From: Panopea generosa
Taxonomy: Eukaryota; Mollusca; Bivalvia; Adapedonta; Hiatellidae
Length of the DNA stretch: 64,000 bases
NCBI GenBank assembly: GCA_029582155.1
Contig: CM055894.1
Span: 33,780,632 to 33,844,631, forward strand
Reading direction: 5' to 3'
Both the position numbers and the translations under genes were made by a program. Under the pieces are notes generated by a model. It had not been told where the DNA came from and did not search any database. It saw nothing but the letters and a program-made list of their open reading frames with translations. Every line of letters begins with the position of its first letter. Positions within the stretch are counted from its first letter, which is position 1. This document shows, in pieces, positions 25,013-37,601 of this stretch.

Positions 25013-26319
25013 TGATTGCTGTAAAATTTATGCATAATGTATCTTTAACAAACTTTACGTTATTAGAATATTTACGGCCTGATAACAGACGTTTATGGGG
25101 ATGTTCAACGGTGTTTGCGAGTATAGATGTAGATAAACACTAGGCTCAATCGATCTATTTATCAACATGACATGAATACTTGTCCCGTGTAAGACCCAGA
25201 ACCTAACTTCAAAGGTCAAAGTCACATTTTCTGTTTGATATTTCATGTCTGGTATGTAACTTTACATCAGATATCAAGGCCAACGTCACATTTTAATGTT
25301 AAACAATGAAATTGCGTGTCTAGTCTGAAGCGTCAGTCCATTACTATTGATATTCATGGATACATTTAAATCGCTGCCTATTATAAAATATATCGTTATT
25401 TCCACAGACCATTTCGGGGGCATGTGACACTTATCAGTGACATTTTTTGTTTTCAACATACCATTCCTATTTTACTCACTGAACCGTATTGCCAAACAGA
25501 TATATATTTCAACATGACAAAATAATATATTGAAACAGGCTTTGCCTACGCGCCTAGGTTAGACTAAAATAGATTTCCGGCTTAAGTGGCACCATAATTT
25601 GCGACGTATTAAATAAGACACGTGCTTTCATTTAAGAAGCCATCTTGTTAGTGTACTCTCAACAGTGCAATTGCATGCATAAAAAAACAACAAAAAAACA
25701 TTATATAATTTCTTCTTAAAAGGATTGTCTTCGTTGTAATCTGAACACCATTTCTAAATTTAACTTTATCAGTAAACACAAGCTGTTTTTCAAATGATTT
25801 TTGCAATCTTTAAAGATAAATTTGCAATGTGACCGCGTGTAAATTACCTGTTATCAGGTAAACATACAACCGTCATAGTTGCGTCAATATGCGTTCAGTT
25901 ATGTTTTGATGCAAGTTACTTTTTTATTTCATTCCTGTATACTTCTACAAATATCATTATTAAAGATATGTAGAGAACTAAATTAATGTTATTATAACCT
26001 GTAGGTAAGTCCATAGATAAATATGTTTTATCATTCGATGTCCGTTTTCTGTAACACGAATAATAAAATATTAAACACTAGAGTTTATGAATAAAATACA
26101 TTTTTACACTATGAGGGTTTGCCATAAGGGGATTGTGCCGTTAAAATATTTCTATCTGAAACTTCATATTCAAAACAATATTAACAATATGAAACTAATG
26201 AAGTTACTTTGGAAATATCAGTAAAAAGCAAACTATTAATACAAATTGATATTTTTCTATCTGACAAATACAAACTGATACAATTAAATATGTTTAGTTG
26301 ATACAAATGTATATAAGCT
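25013..26319. other. AT-rich, nothing recognised
   Basis: No coding frame, RNA gene or repeat identified. Confidence 0.4.
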
Positions 26320-26466
26320 TATATGGCCAGATCCTCTTGAGTCTGCTTCGTGTGTAGAAACAGTACTGAATGTGTCTTAAGCGACAACGGGTCGTGATGT
26401 GAATCGAATCCGAAACCTCTGGCATGAGGGACACACATCCTACCAGACACACTACCGACCCTCTTA
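26320..26466 (-). mobile_element. tRNA-derived SINE head
   Basis: On the minus strand, GAGGGTCGGTAGTGTGTCTG and GGATGTGTGTCCCTCATGCC precede a B-box-like TTTCGGATTCGATTCAC. The body is short or diverged. Small frames crossing it are by-products. Confidence 0.6.
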
Positions 26467-26539
26467 TATATAATATATGTAGCACCTTTTCTCACAAAAG
26501 AACAGAGATGTGATTGTCTTTCAGGCATTAATCAGCAGG

Positions 26540-27660
26540 CATGCCCCAAATACTCAATATTCAACATCATCACACGAAATTTGATTTCCTTTTTCAATTT
26601 TCTTACTCGACACTTGATTGGCTTACTTGACAGTAGATTGTATCAGTCGATACAGAAATCCTTGCACGACACTAGATTTTCTTCTTATCAATACTCAACA
26701 TCCTTAATCGACATGTGATACTTTATTTGATACTCATTTTTCGTACTCAACACCTTATTTTCTTGCTCGACACTCTATTTTCCTTCTAGACACTTCTAGA
26801 CACTTGTAGAGTTTCAGTTTATCTTAATACCTCTATACTGCCAAAAAAAATCTTGTATTCTTTATCGATACTTGGTTATCTTAAGAGAGGCTTGATTTTC
26901 TTACTCGACTTTCCATTTTCTTTCTCGGCACCTGTCTTTCTTACAAATTCTACACTAGATTTTTTGGTTCGACACTCTATATTCCTTCTAGACACATTTA
27001 GACACTTTTAGAGTTTCAGTTTATCTTAATACCTCTATACTGCAAAAATAAATCTTTATTTTCTTAAGAGGCGCTTGATTTTCTTACTCAATTATCAATT
27101 TTCTCGAACTTGACTTTGTTACGTACTCAACACTGACTTCCTTACTTGATACTCAATATGACTTCTTGGCGTTCAATTTTCTTAGTCAACATTTAATTTT
27201 ATTACTCGATACTCAATAGCCTTATTCGACATTCAATGTTCTTGACACTATATTTCCTTTCATGATTCTTGATTTTCTTACCCGAGTTTCTATATGTATT
27301 CAACAGCCTCATTCGACATGTGCTTTTCTTATTCGATATTTAATTTTCGTACGTGACAGTTAGTTTTCTTACACGAAACTCAATATACTTTCTAGACACT
27401 TACATTGTATATCAATAGAACTTTGTTGTTTCAGTTCTCATTAGTTTTATACTTGTAAAATACACCTTGTTTTCTTACGCGATACTTGGTTTTCTTATGC
27501 GGCGCTTGACTGCCTTACACGACATTCAATTTTCCTTCTCAACGAATGAATTTCTTACGTACTCGACACCTGATTTTCAACGATACTCAATATCGTTACT
27601 CGACATTCAATTTTCTTAGTCGACATTTGATTGTATTACTCGATTACATGACTATGACTA
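26540..27660. repeat. Degenerate ~20-23-bp minisatellite
   Basis: Many diverged copies of a unit like TTTTCTTACTCGACACTTGA, with TACTCAACA, TATTCGACA and TTCTAGACACT variants, for about 1.1 kb. There is local higher-order structure: a block with CTAGACACTTGTAGAGTTTC and CTTAATACCTCTATACTGC recurs at about 26.78 and 26.99 kb. No coding content. Confidence 0.7.
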
Positions 27661-27839
27661 GGATAAAAGTCATCATTAAATCAGACACATAAATAAAACC
27701 AACATGTTCATAAAACAGAGATCACGAATATAAAAGTGTCAGTTTTCAAAGCCTCGAAATCAAGAAAAAAGAACATACATGTTTTCTATAGATTAGAATT
27801 AAGATTACAAAGATGAAACACAAATTGACGACCGTGAGT

Positions 27840-28150
27840 CAATGCGCATGCAATAAAGCATCTAGACATACAAAATACAAGGACGGTCATGTCCTAGTAC
27901 TGTTTTGTTTGGGTTTAGACGAATTTGAATGTCCTACCATAATAAACAACATGCATATTATCATGTTTGTTAAGCAATACAAATCGAAGTATATCGTGAA
28001 GATATTTAATATACACTTAGATGGCAATCATCAATTTCAAAAGACATTGATTAAAACAGTGTTAGCTTGTGAAGCATCCCGAAAATCAAAAGTAATATCC
28101 AATGCACATGTTTCAGAATTAACTGACATTGTTCCATAGCACAACATGTG
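27840..28150 (+). repeat. Interspersed duplicated block, copy 1
   Basis: Shares with 32.09-32.42 kb an ordered set of segments including AAGGACGGTCATGTCCTAGT, TTTAGACGAATTTGAATGTC, ATCGAAGTATATCGTGA and GCACATGTTTCAGAATT. A 108-codon open frame (27813-28139) crosses it. The other copy has stops and indels in the same frame, and no known domain is recognised, so I do not call it a gene. Confidence 0.6.
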
Positions 28151-30599
28151 TAGTATTAGGAGAACAAAATATCTAACTTTGTTTTTATAACAAACCAACT
28201 ATTAAGCACACAGCTATCCAACAAATCCCAGCTCACACATCCACTCCAGTATCAGCCAGATTTGTCCGCGATTTCTCTTACATTTATGATATTTTATACG
28301 AGCCATAGAAATAATATGACCGTTGATCGATTTATATATTAATGCGCATGTAATTACACAATCAAGATTTCTGCCAGACACTTTGATGTGACATTTTAAA
28401 ATTTCAAAATGTCATCAAATCGTTAATTTGCTTAGAATATTCATGTTTACATCCATTTTAACCATGTTACATTCTTACACGGACTGTTATGCAAATGTTT
28501 CCGTCGATATTAAAAATGGTTATACATAGTTATCGCCTAAAATATATGTTGTCATAGAGAAAATAAAGCAGATGTGTCCGATGATTTAATTATATCACTA
28601 CTACTGTTTTATGCATTTTTTTTGTTTAACAATATACTTTACCAAATAATTGCAAACTAAATATATTCAGTGTAATACTATCATTGGATTTGAAAGGAAG
28701 CGGGCAGTGCGCTGAAACTATATAATACTCATTTAATTATCTATTACAGGAGACATTATATAGCACCATATAGAATGAAAATACGTATCCACAAAAAACA
28801 CTACAACATTAATACAAACATTTATTTGTGAACAATTAGACACACATCTACAGACCGGAATAGCTCGCCCAGCTACAGTGGTCCTTGTTGAAACGAAACA
28901 AATACACATAAGAAAACTAATCAATAACAGATTTTCAGAGAACAAATGTGCCCAATTTTGCTGTATATTACTCTACTCATTTCAAAATTAATGTTCAAAT
29001 TATTAAATGCAGAGTTAAAACACTACATGAATGTTCTTTATCGAAACGACACTCAAGGAAATCACACAATAACAACCTTACAGGGATCAATTTCACTGTA
29101 TATTACAATATTCACTAGTTTGCTTTATCTTCTCTACCCAGTTTCTATATATGACTTTGTTATTTGCTGTTAGATTATCCGTAGTTAGTTTAAGAATACA
29201 GTAATTACATGTATATGATCTATAAAACCTTTAATTGAATTGGACTTTATTTATTTATTGGAACATACCAAACTGCAAGACATATTTCGTAAGACGATTT
29301 TTTAAATCAGGAATGCCACCTAATGTATGATGATCAAAATCATAGGAACTCACAAGTTGGTTTGCAAACACAATTTTCGCATAATATGTATTCGGAAATC
29401 TGAATTAATATGGTAAAAAAATTGTAAAACATAAGTATGTTACATCTAAAGAAAACAAATGTGCGTAAACGTGTTCGATAGTTCACAGCCATAACTCGCC
29501 TTAGTCTGAAAAATAAATTTATAAATTGATAAAGATGTTAAGGAATTGAAGTCGTGAAAGTGTAGATCACTATTCATTAGACTCAGAAATTCAATCATTA
29601 ACGTGCATCTATAACAACGGACGCCTGCCTAAGTGTAAATAATAATATACCCAAATGTTCAATTGTATTATAGGTCGTGATCAAGTTTCTATTGTCACGT
29701 ATCGTTATTTTGTAAACATGTATGATTTCTTTAAAAACTATAACATCACAAGTGATTATACTCAACTGGCAACTGTATAGCATAGTTATGACATATATCG
29801 AACATTTGCTCCAATCGGTTTTTGTTTGTGTTAAAGTGACAAAAAACATATCTGCAACTGTCGGAGAACAAACACTCATGTAAAACATACAGCACATGAC
29901 TTTACTCCACATGCGATCGAATGCTTGGCGGGCGTAAACAACGAAAATAGTTGTCTTTATCATAACGAGTACACTCTTCAAATGCAAAGAATTCAAGTTG
30001 TTCCTGAGAGCAACATTTTTAATGACTTTATTAAAGTGGACTTTATTGCGGGGCAATATATCTACGGATTGTTTTAGAGATGTTGTTATTTATGTAATAA
30101 CTCTATAACTATTTGGGTCGTCTTTACCCTTTTGGACATCTTTGTGTTATACTAAACAGTACTTATCAACAGATAGGAATATAAAAACGTAAACGTCTAT
30201 AGAGGCGTTCCGCTGTATAGTGTACAATGCCAAACGATTTTCATAGTTCTTACACGCACAACCAGTAAGTATATGACTCAAATTAGTACAGAGGAAGATT
30301 TAAGAATTACAATATAATACAATCTGAAACATACCCGACATATAACTTTGAAAATAAATTTTGCTTACAGAATTCTGGGAATTAATTAAAAACATTTACT
30401 ACACATAAAATAACAATTGAAAAAGAGCTACCAAACCCTTATCTGACATTATCTAACATACAATGATATTATTAGGTACCTTGGCAGCCATTCTCTTGAA
30501 CACAATAAGATAAGACGTGATATAATAATGGTTTTGCAAATGTAACACGGATTTAATAAAACATCAAACGATGAATTGTTAAACCGGGCCACATTCACT
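28151..30599. other. AT-rich, nothing recognised
   Basis: Several short frames, the longest 152 codons on the minus strand (29598-30056). None shows a motif, signal peptide plus domain, or splice context that I can support. Confidence 0.35.
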
Positions 30600-30800
30600 G
30601 GGAAAAGTGTATTTATGTTAAAAACACACCCAAAACTGACCTAAACAAACGTTTATTTAGATGTAAAACGTGTTCAAAGCTGGAATTCTCTACTTAACGA
30701 TGTAATACTCACACCAAGAATGAACGCCTATAAAATAAAAAAAGTTGTACTTGAATGGATTAAAAAGACGATAAAGACCAAACACCACAGGCAGATCAAC
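30600..30800 (+). mobile_element. LINE 3' end remnant
   Basis: A frame reads VQSWNSLLNDVILTPRMNAY, then a Lys-rich tail. This resembles the conserved C-terminus of non-LTR reverse transcriptases (V-W-N-S-L-P-x-D-V-V-x-A-P-S-x-N-x-F). Only this short piece is recognisable. Confidence 0.5.
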
Positions 30801-32089
30801 AGAAGACGGTGGCAGATTTACGTTCTCGGAATAGTTAGTTAATAGTACGATATCTTAATAATCTAGCTTTATTTCAATTCTAATAGTGACATTAGCATTG
30901 ATACCATCTTGTGTTTAAACAGGAGTAAAACATTATTCGATGAAATGTCTCTCTCAGATTTACCGATAATGCTGTAAAGATGTATATCTTATTTTAGTAT
31001 CACATGTTTCAAGACAGTGATATATTTTGTATAAAAACATCGGTACGCTTAGGTATATTGTCGGCTACAATGTCACAATACTACAACAAAGAAGTGTATT
31101 CCTTGCACACGTGAAGGACTATTTTTCATAATCTCATTACTTGTGTCGCGACTGTCATTAGAACTCCAATTTCATCTGCGTTTAATAATGTATCTTAACA
31201 CGATTTAACTCAAGCACACACACTAAACATTTAAAATGAGAAATAGTTTCCGACTTATATCTGACATAAAGTATATTAATAAACATAAACAAATCAAAGA
31301 TTGGCATAATAATACTAATCTAAACATGTATTAGAACAATATGATGTACGGTGTCAGTTTTTTTTCCATATTAAGATAGCAAACGATTATGTCTACTGAA
31401 TCTCAACAATTGACAAATGTTACTATAAAAAAAACATGTACAACACGATGAAGATACTACATATAACCATTATAACCAATTCCGAGCATTAGTGGAGGCA
31501 TCCATGTGCATTCAAAACACGGCACTATTACTACCTCTGCTAATAACATTGTTACTACAACGTATACTACTATTTTAACTACAACTACCACATACACTAC
31601 CACTAACACATATGTTTGCAACTATTGTAATTTAAGACGAAATGAGACAATAGCATAGTCGTTTATGTACCGAATAAAACTTTGATATCATAATTGAGGT
31701 ATAGGTTCCTAAATTAAATGATATAAACTGTGGTTTAAGTCTAACACGCACCTGTTAAGTCCGTTAATAATACCTTTATCATGTTGGAAATAGTCAACTT
31801 ATATTTTTTATCAATATTATTCTGATTTCATCTATCTAGTGGTTTAAACTATCTAATCATACACCCACATTGTGAATAAAACAAACACAAATACTCCATA
31901 ATTCAAACGGACTGATAAAATATAGTTTGCATACACAAAATGTGTTGGATAATATTACATAGCAGCTACTATTTGTGTTATAAAATAAAGCTATTTGAGC
32001 ACAATGTCGGACATGGATCGCAATAGTTTGTCGCTAAACATAATTAAATACACATAGTAACAATAGTATACATTAAATACATAATTACA
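30801..32089. other. AT-rich, low-complexity, nothing recognised
   Basis: A short ACTAC-rich stretch occurs near 31540-31605. Nothing else seen. Confidence 0.35.
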
Positions 32090-32425
32090 CGCAATAAAGC
32101 ATGTCGACATACATGTATCATACCAAATACAAGGATGGTCATGTCCTAGTACTGTCTCGTATTGGTTTAGACGAATTTGAATGTCACACCATACTAAACA
32201 ACATTTATATGTTGACAAAATAATACAGATCGAAGTATATCGTGACGATATTTAATATACACTTAAATGGCCATCAACCTACAATTTCTGATGACATCGA
32301 TCAATACAGTGTTCGTTTGAGAGGCATCTCAATAATCAAAAGAAATATTAAACGCACATGTTTCAGAATTGTTACAACACATGGATTAAATGACATTGCT
32401 ACATAGCACAATGAGTGTAGAATTA
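32090..32425 (+). repeat. Interspersed duplicated block, copy 2
   Basis: Direct-orientation relative of 27.84-28.15 kb, about 4.26 kb away, with more substitutions and indels. Just outside it, segments at 31999-32060 and 32578-32640 (AATGKCRGACA then TCGCTAAA and TACACATA) also match each other, suggesting a locally duplicated repeat family of about 580 bp. Confidence 0.55.
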
Positions 32426-32640
32426 GAAGAAACATTGAAGTCAAATATTATTTTTGTCACAACAAACTTTTATAAATATAATTTTCATACAAAACCAATC
32501 GCGCATTACACTAGGTTTTATGATATTATGTTACAGAGCATATGAGTGTTATTCAATCTCGCTTTATTATGACTACAATGGCAGACACTGATTGCAGTAG
32601 ATTATCGCTAAATACATTTAAGTACACATATTAACCAGGG

Positions 32641-33482
32641 CATATATTAAAATTATAGAAAGAAAATGTTTAAAGCTATGCCAACAAAATAGCTTACCTT
32701 ATTTTGACGATTAAATGTTAAAGCTCCAAACGAATTTACCCACAGCTTTTAGTTTGTATGTCGTGAAAGTGTCCACTCTATTGAACATGTGCGATAAAAC
32801 GTCACGTGTCATTTTATGGGAAGTAATGCGATTGTTCAAAATATCTGAACATATTTTAAAGCTACACATCAACACTTAAAGATTTCGCATTTTTTAAAAA
32901 GAAGAAGCGTACAGTCGGTAATAATTCAACAAAATAAATGAATCGGGGTTCCAAAGACATCGTTTTATTAACAGATACAATTTCATAAAATCATGATCCT
33001 CTTGTTTTGATTATAATCTAATTGTTTTGAGAAAACTACATAAAATATACTTCCTTCAAGTATGGCATTATTAACATTCTTTCGAGTTTTAAAACTCCTG
33101 GACTTTGAGGGGTTTTTTTTGTTATAAACGTTAAGTGTAAACTTTCATATAAGTGACATAGAATAGTCTTGCGGCGAGCTTGTAGTTGAGAAAACCAAGG
33201 TTTAAATTCTCATATTCGACCAAAACTTTACTGTATTCCTCATCATATATATCTTTTAATAAAGCATTTACTTCTTTGAACGCTGTTGCAACACACAAGC
33301 TAGCGTCCATGTTGTTAATTTGTATTTAGACTTTACATATCTCTGGTTTGACCAAAATTAAACTACGACTCTAATGTATTCGTACATTGATCAGTTCGCA
33401 AATCTTATTTAGTGACTCAGTTCGTACATTTCCATATATAAATAGGTATACCATTCTACAGTAATCCAGCTGTATAAAAAAT
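32641..33482. other. AT-rich, nothing recognised
   Basis: A possible very degraded tRNA-like stretch occurs near 33170-33230; too weak to call. Confidence 0.35.
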
Positions 33483-33618
33483 CCAGAAAAATAAACCTCT
33501 GACGGGACCATGGCGTTTTTAATGGTAACAAAGGTAGTAGAAAGTGACTTCACCAACTACACGTTGGCGATAAAAAGCAGTGGTGTTGGAAAATACCAGC
33601 TGGTACATATGCTAGAAG
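33483..33618 (+). pseudogene. Dispersed 3' part of an Ig-like exon
   Basis: The frame T-S-D-G-T-M-A-F-L-M-V-T-K-V-V-E-S-D-F-T-N-Y-T-L-A-I-K-S-S-G matches the end of the exon at 13197-13529 (T-N-Y-T-L-x-V/I-K-x-x-x-G). It ends at a possible GT donor in phase 1, as in that family. Upstream in frame there are two TAA stops (the nearer at 33492-33494), so the exon is broken. It lies 20 kb beyond the last Ig exon of the cluster. Confidence 0.55.
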
Positions 33619-33794
33619 GTGGTTCAGCGAACACAGCCAATTACGAAAAAAAGAAGAAAAATACTAATACTCACTGCGTTTTTGTAAATGGGTATCACAA
33701 CTTTGACAGGTCATTATCTGTAAGTTGTGGTGAAAAACATTTAATTTGAGAAAAATACGTACTAGTTAGCTTTTCCAGTACACGCTGATGTTTT

Positions 33795-33890
33795 AGAGGC
33801 CATCGGTTTAAGGAAGGGATCAAACCCACAAGCAAACTCTAGGAGACCAACCAACATTATATCCACTGCACTATACACCTTCTCTTCAAA
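33795..33890 (-). mobile_element. tRNA-derived SINE head fragment
   Basis: The minus strand reads GAAGGTGTATAGTGCAGTGG, ATATAATGTTGG and a B-box-like GTGGGTTTGATCCC, the head type seen in the other SINEs. Confidence 0.55.
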
Positions 33891-34639
33891 TGTTTGGAAC
33901 CAGATATGAATAGAGTTAAACATCACTTACTACACCAAGATTGTATAAAAAAGTGTTATTGGTGTACCTTCTTGTATCATGGTTTATAAAGCCATGTAGT
34001 ATTGCTCTGATTTAAAAGATCTATAGTAACCTTAAGGTCTTAGGCGTTTAAAAAAGAAACCATGTTTCTGTTTAATTATTTATTTATTTGCGTTAGAATT
34101 TAATGCTTTACGTTACCTTATAAGTTTTAAGAACAACCACCAAAAATGAATTTAAAATACTTTGCGATATCCTTAAATCCTTCACTTGTGGAGTATACCA
34201 TGCCAAAATAAGCATTGTTTGTATTTCGAAGATCGCAACCCAGACATTTATAATCTTATTATACCTGTTAAAACCATTATCAGAGACTTTATGGCAATAA
34301 GTTATCACTGTGTATGTTCTAGAATAAATGATGATGCTTCAAGGGTCTTCCAACATTAATAACCAGATGCCATATGATGTTTAGCGTCTATTTCAGCAAT
34401 TCCGTCATATTATAAGTTTCCGAGTTGGTCAGTTTAAGGACTTGTCAGATATATTGTAATTGTGTAACTTCTGCTGTGAGAAATGAAAACTGCGATTGCA
34501 ATGCTACACACAAGCTAAAAAAACACAATTTTAACGAACCAACTAACTAAGGGTAATGATTATTACAGAGAGCATTCAATTTGTTCAATTTAGTATAGGT
34601 TGTACTAGTTTAGTTGATACTAATTTGTTCTAAATCGAT

Positions 34640-34765
34640 TGTGAAGCAAACTCGGGGCTTAAATAGACAGGGTTCGAGAACCAGTTATGAATGTTGTGTA
34701 CATCGTGTACAGTTGAGGTTGCGAACGCCTTAAACATCAGCTGCACTACCGCTCCACTCTTTTCA
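34640..34765 (-). mobile_element. tRNA-derived SINE head fragment
   Basis: The minus strand reads GAGTGGAGCGGTAGTGCAGC, GGCGTTCGCAACC and later GGTTCTCGAACCCTG. The head is interrupted or insertion-bearing between the A-box-like and B-box-like parts. Confidence 0.45.
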
Positions 34766-35832
34766 TATTTGAGATAAAATGGAAATACAACTACTTTGTC
34801 CAACGATCATTCATTCATTAACAGAAAAAAACAAGTGTAAACGTCACGCATATAAGCAATACTAAAAGGCAATACCGACAAAAACAGAACTAGAAAAACA
34901 ATACTTATAATAGCAATATCATTGTAAACATAAATAGTAACATCATTAGTAATATCAAACAATGCCAATGTAATACATACGTAATTATTAACAATGCTTT
35001 GAAATAGTCAACGCGATTGAATGCCGAAATAAATGTCAGGCAATGTGCACTTGTATAGTGCAAATACGATGAGAGTTCGTAACAAAAATGCGATCCTTGT
35101 TTATATACAGCGTACTATAAATTTATGATATTTTCGATCCCGTGATATGTAACTGTATGAAAAAGGTATACAGTTTTGAATATAATTGTGTATATATATG
35201 GAATACAAAGGCTTAAACACCATGTATAATCTCTCAGTAATATTATATCAATTTTATTATTGTGAATGAGTTATTCAGGCCTGGCTATGTACTTTATGTT
35301 CAGACGTTTCTCCCTAGTGTGTTGTTTGTATTTGTTTTGTATATTAAAGAAAACGTTTATAACCATTAATGACATGTATGTGTGACAAAAAAATAGAATA
35401 AAGAACATGTCCAGCATTTTATGTTACATACATGTAATACATGATATACACTGACCCAAAATGAAAACTTTACACTTGATATGTTTTATTGTTTCTTTTC
35501 TTTACATAAATGTTCGGAAACGTGTTAAGCATGGCTATAAGGATTTAATTGCGGATATTCATTAGTTTTATCTCAAAATTTCAGAAGTGTTCATGAGTAT
35601 TAAAAACGTTTTCCTTACCTTGCTCGTGCGAAACATCCGGTTTTTCGCTTAGAGGTTTTAGACCGACAAGTATTCATGTGTTGCTTAGCACTAGTAAAAC
35701 AACTTTAATTTGTTTAAAAAAAACTATGTCTTTCTGAAACTAAGAGAAATCAGGCAATTGGTATACTTCGGCCCGGGTCATTGGTAAATAATGTTGCACA
35801 TGATATTGGCTGGTCCAGATAGACTATTCATT
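34766..35832. other. AT-rich, nothing recognised
   Basis: No supported feature. Possible non-coding flank of the Tc1 remnant that follows. Confidence 0.35.
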
Positions 35833-36335
35833 GTGCAGTACAATACTACTGGACATGTCAGAGATCGTGTCAGACCAGGTCGCATTCGTGCAACAATGTT
35901 ACGTATTTATCGAGTTATTACGTTGACTCACCTAGGTAATGGCTTCTTACCTGTAATTAATACTCCTTAGCATTACGGTGTCCATGCACAGGCGATCAAA
36001 AACTGTTTGAGACAAAACCGTGTTCCAATTCGTACTTGTCGGCAATACAATGGTCAGATTCCGACAGCACGCCACAGAGCTTCTAGAGTGCAATTGTCAT
36101 GACGTCATTTGCAATACATGCGAAACCAGTAATGCCGCTGTATCCCAGAGCCGTAGAACACGTATGGAAATAATAAGGGTCAGGTCCGGTCATCAAATTG
36201 ATATCAAATCGATCTCCGAAAAGCACTTCTGTTAGAAAGGCAACGGATTCCAAACACGCTGATTCAACGTTACATAAGTCAATGAGATGCATTCAGGAAT
36301 GCATTCGTAAAAACGAAGGCCACACTGGTTACTAA
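35833..36335 (+). pseudogene. Tc1/mariner transposase remnant, catalytic centre deleted
   Basis: One frame with in-frame stops reads TTGHVRDRVRPGRIRATML, then ITLTHLGNGFLPVINTP, IKNCLRQNRVPIRTCRQYN, HRASRVQL. These are the helix-turn-helix and linker region of Tc1-like transposases. It then jumps to RAVEHVWK near 36150 and ends with the C-terminal signature ...MRCIQECIRKNEGHTGY. The part that should carry the DDE residues between HRASRV and EHVW is nearly all missing, so it cannot encode an active enzyme. No TIRs recognised. Confidence 0.75.
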
Positions 36336-36689
36336 CTTTTTAAAAATATGAGTAACTGCACTGTGGCAACACATAGTGCAACAAAATACCTTTCATTAAA
36401 GGGTGATATGTGACATATTTAAGAGGTTTCGATTCGATACTTGTAGGTGGTTTCGAAATATATCTATGCGTACTTGTACGGGTAAATGTCAACGTCATGA
36501 TTTAAGGGATTGAAGTAAGGGAATCTGAGCTCACGGCTCTTGGATAGTTAGTCAGAGGCGCTACTGACGGCGCTAACAAAACCAAACAACAACCTTAGCA
36601 ATAACAGTAATGCATCGCCATATAAGTATTGTAAGAGATGCTGATGTCCCATTCAATGGCTAAATACAGCCACAATTTCTAATTATATT

Positions 36690-37425
36690 TCTACAGTTGT
36701 AAAGGCTAAATGATATTAAAGTTACTGTTGTTTCTGTAAATGTTACTACAGTTAATACTGTTACTATTTGTCCTGTTCGAGGTACTACCGTTACTGCTGA
36801 TTGTGTACATGATTCTATTGTTACTGCTGTCTATATAACTACCGTTACTACTGGTCCTGTCCATGACAGTACCGTTACTGCTGATTCTGTACATGATTCT
36901 ATTGTTACTGCTGTCTATAATACTACCGTTACTACTGGTCCTGTCCATGACAGTACCGTTACTGATGTTTCTGTCAATGATACTATCGTTACTACTGATC
37001 ATGTCCATGATACTAACGATAGTGATACTATCTATATAGTCTATACATGATACTACTGTTACTGTTTTTTCTATGTTACTACCGTTATTACTGGTCCTGC
37101 CTATGATACTACCGGTTCTGACGTTCCTGTTCATTATACTAATGCTACTTACGTTTCTGTCCATGTTACTACCATAACTACTGATCCTATTCATGATATT
37201 ACAGTTACGGGTGCTTCTGTTCATAGTACTGCTGTTACTTTTGCTTCTGTCAGTGTTACTACCGGTATACCTGGTCATGATAGTATCGTTCATTTAATGC
37301 TACTACTGTTACTGCTGTTTCTGTTGTTATGACACTACCGTTACTAATATTTCTATCTATGATTCTACAGTTAATATTTTTTATGTCCAGGTAACTACCG
37401 TACAGGAGTGTATGTACATGGTACT
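36690..37425. repeat. 30-bp minisatellite with higher-order 84-bp repeat
   Basis: Units such as GTTACTACTGGTCCTGTCCA plus TGACAGTACC repeat in 30-bp steps. A 30+24+30-bp block is itself duplicated at about 36790-36960. The 195-codon minus-strand frame, rich in Ser/Asn/Met-Asp-Arg, is a by-product of the 30-bp period. Confidence 0.8.
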
Positions 37426-37601
37426 AGGTTTAATGCTGTTTCTCTCCATGTTAGAGACCACACACTATTTATCGGAGGGTTGGACCGGTGCAGTAGGGCA
37501 TGGGACGGTTAATGGTCATTTTTTATGCATTTCAGACATGGGACATTTAGCTTTTTAAACACTTAAAGCTATAGGACGAATATCAACCATGGGACAAACA
37601 G

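Noticed and set aside
27840..32425. LTRs of a retrotransposon around 28.15-32.09 kb
   Set aside because: The repeats are strongly diverged, contain no recognisable primer-binding site or polypurine tract, and no retrotransposon protein lies between them.
36706..37293. 195-codon minus-strand frame with Ser-Asn-Gly repeats
   Set aside because: The 30-bp repeat period is divisible by three, which keeps a frame open by chance. There is no start context or splice evidence.
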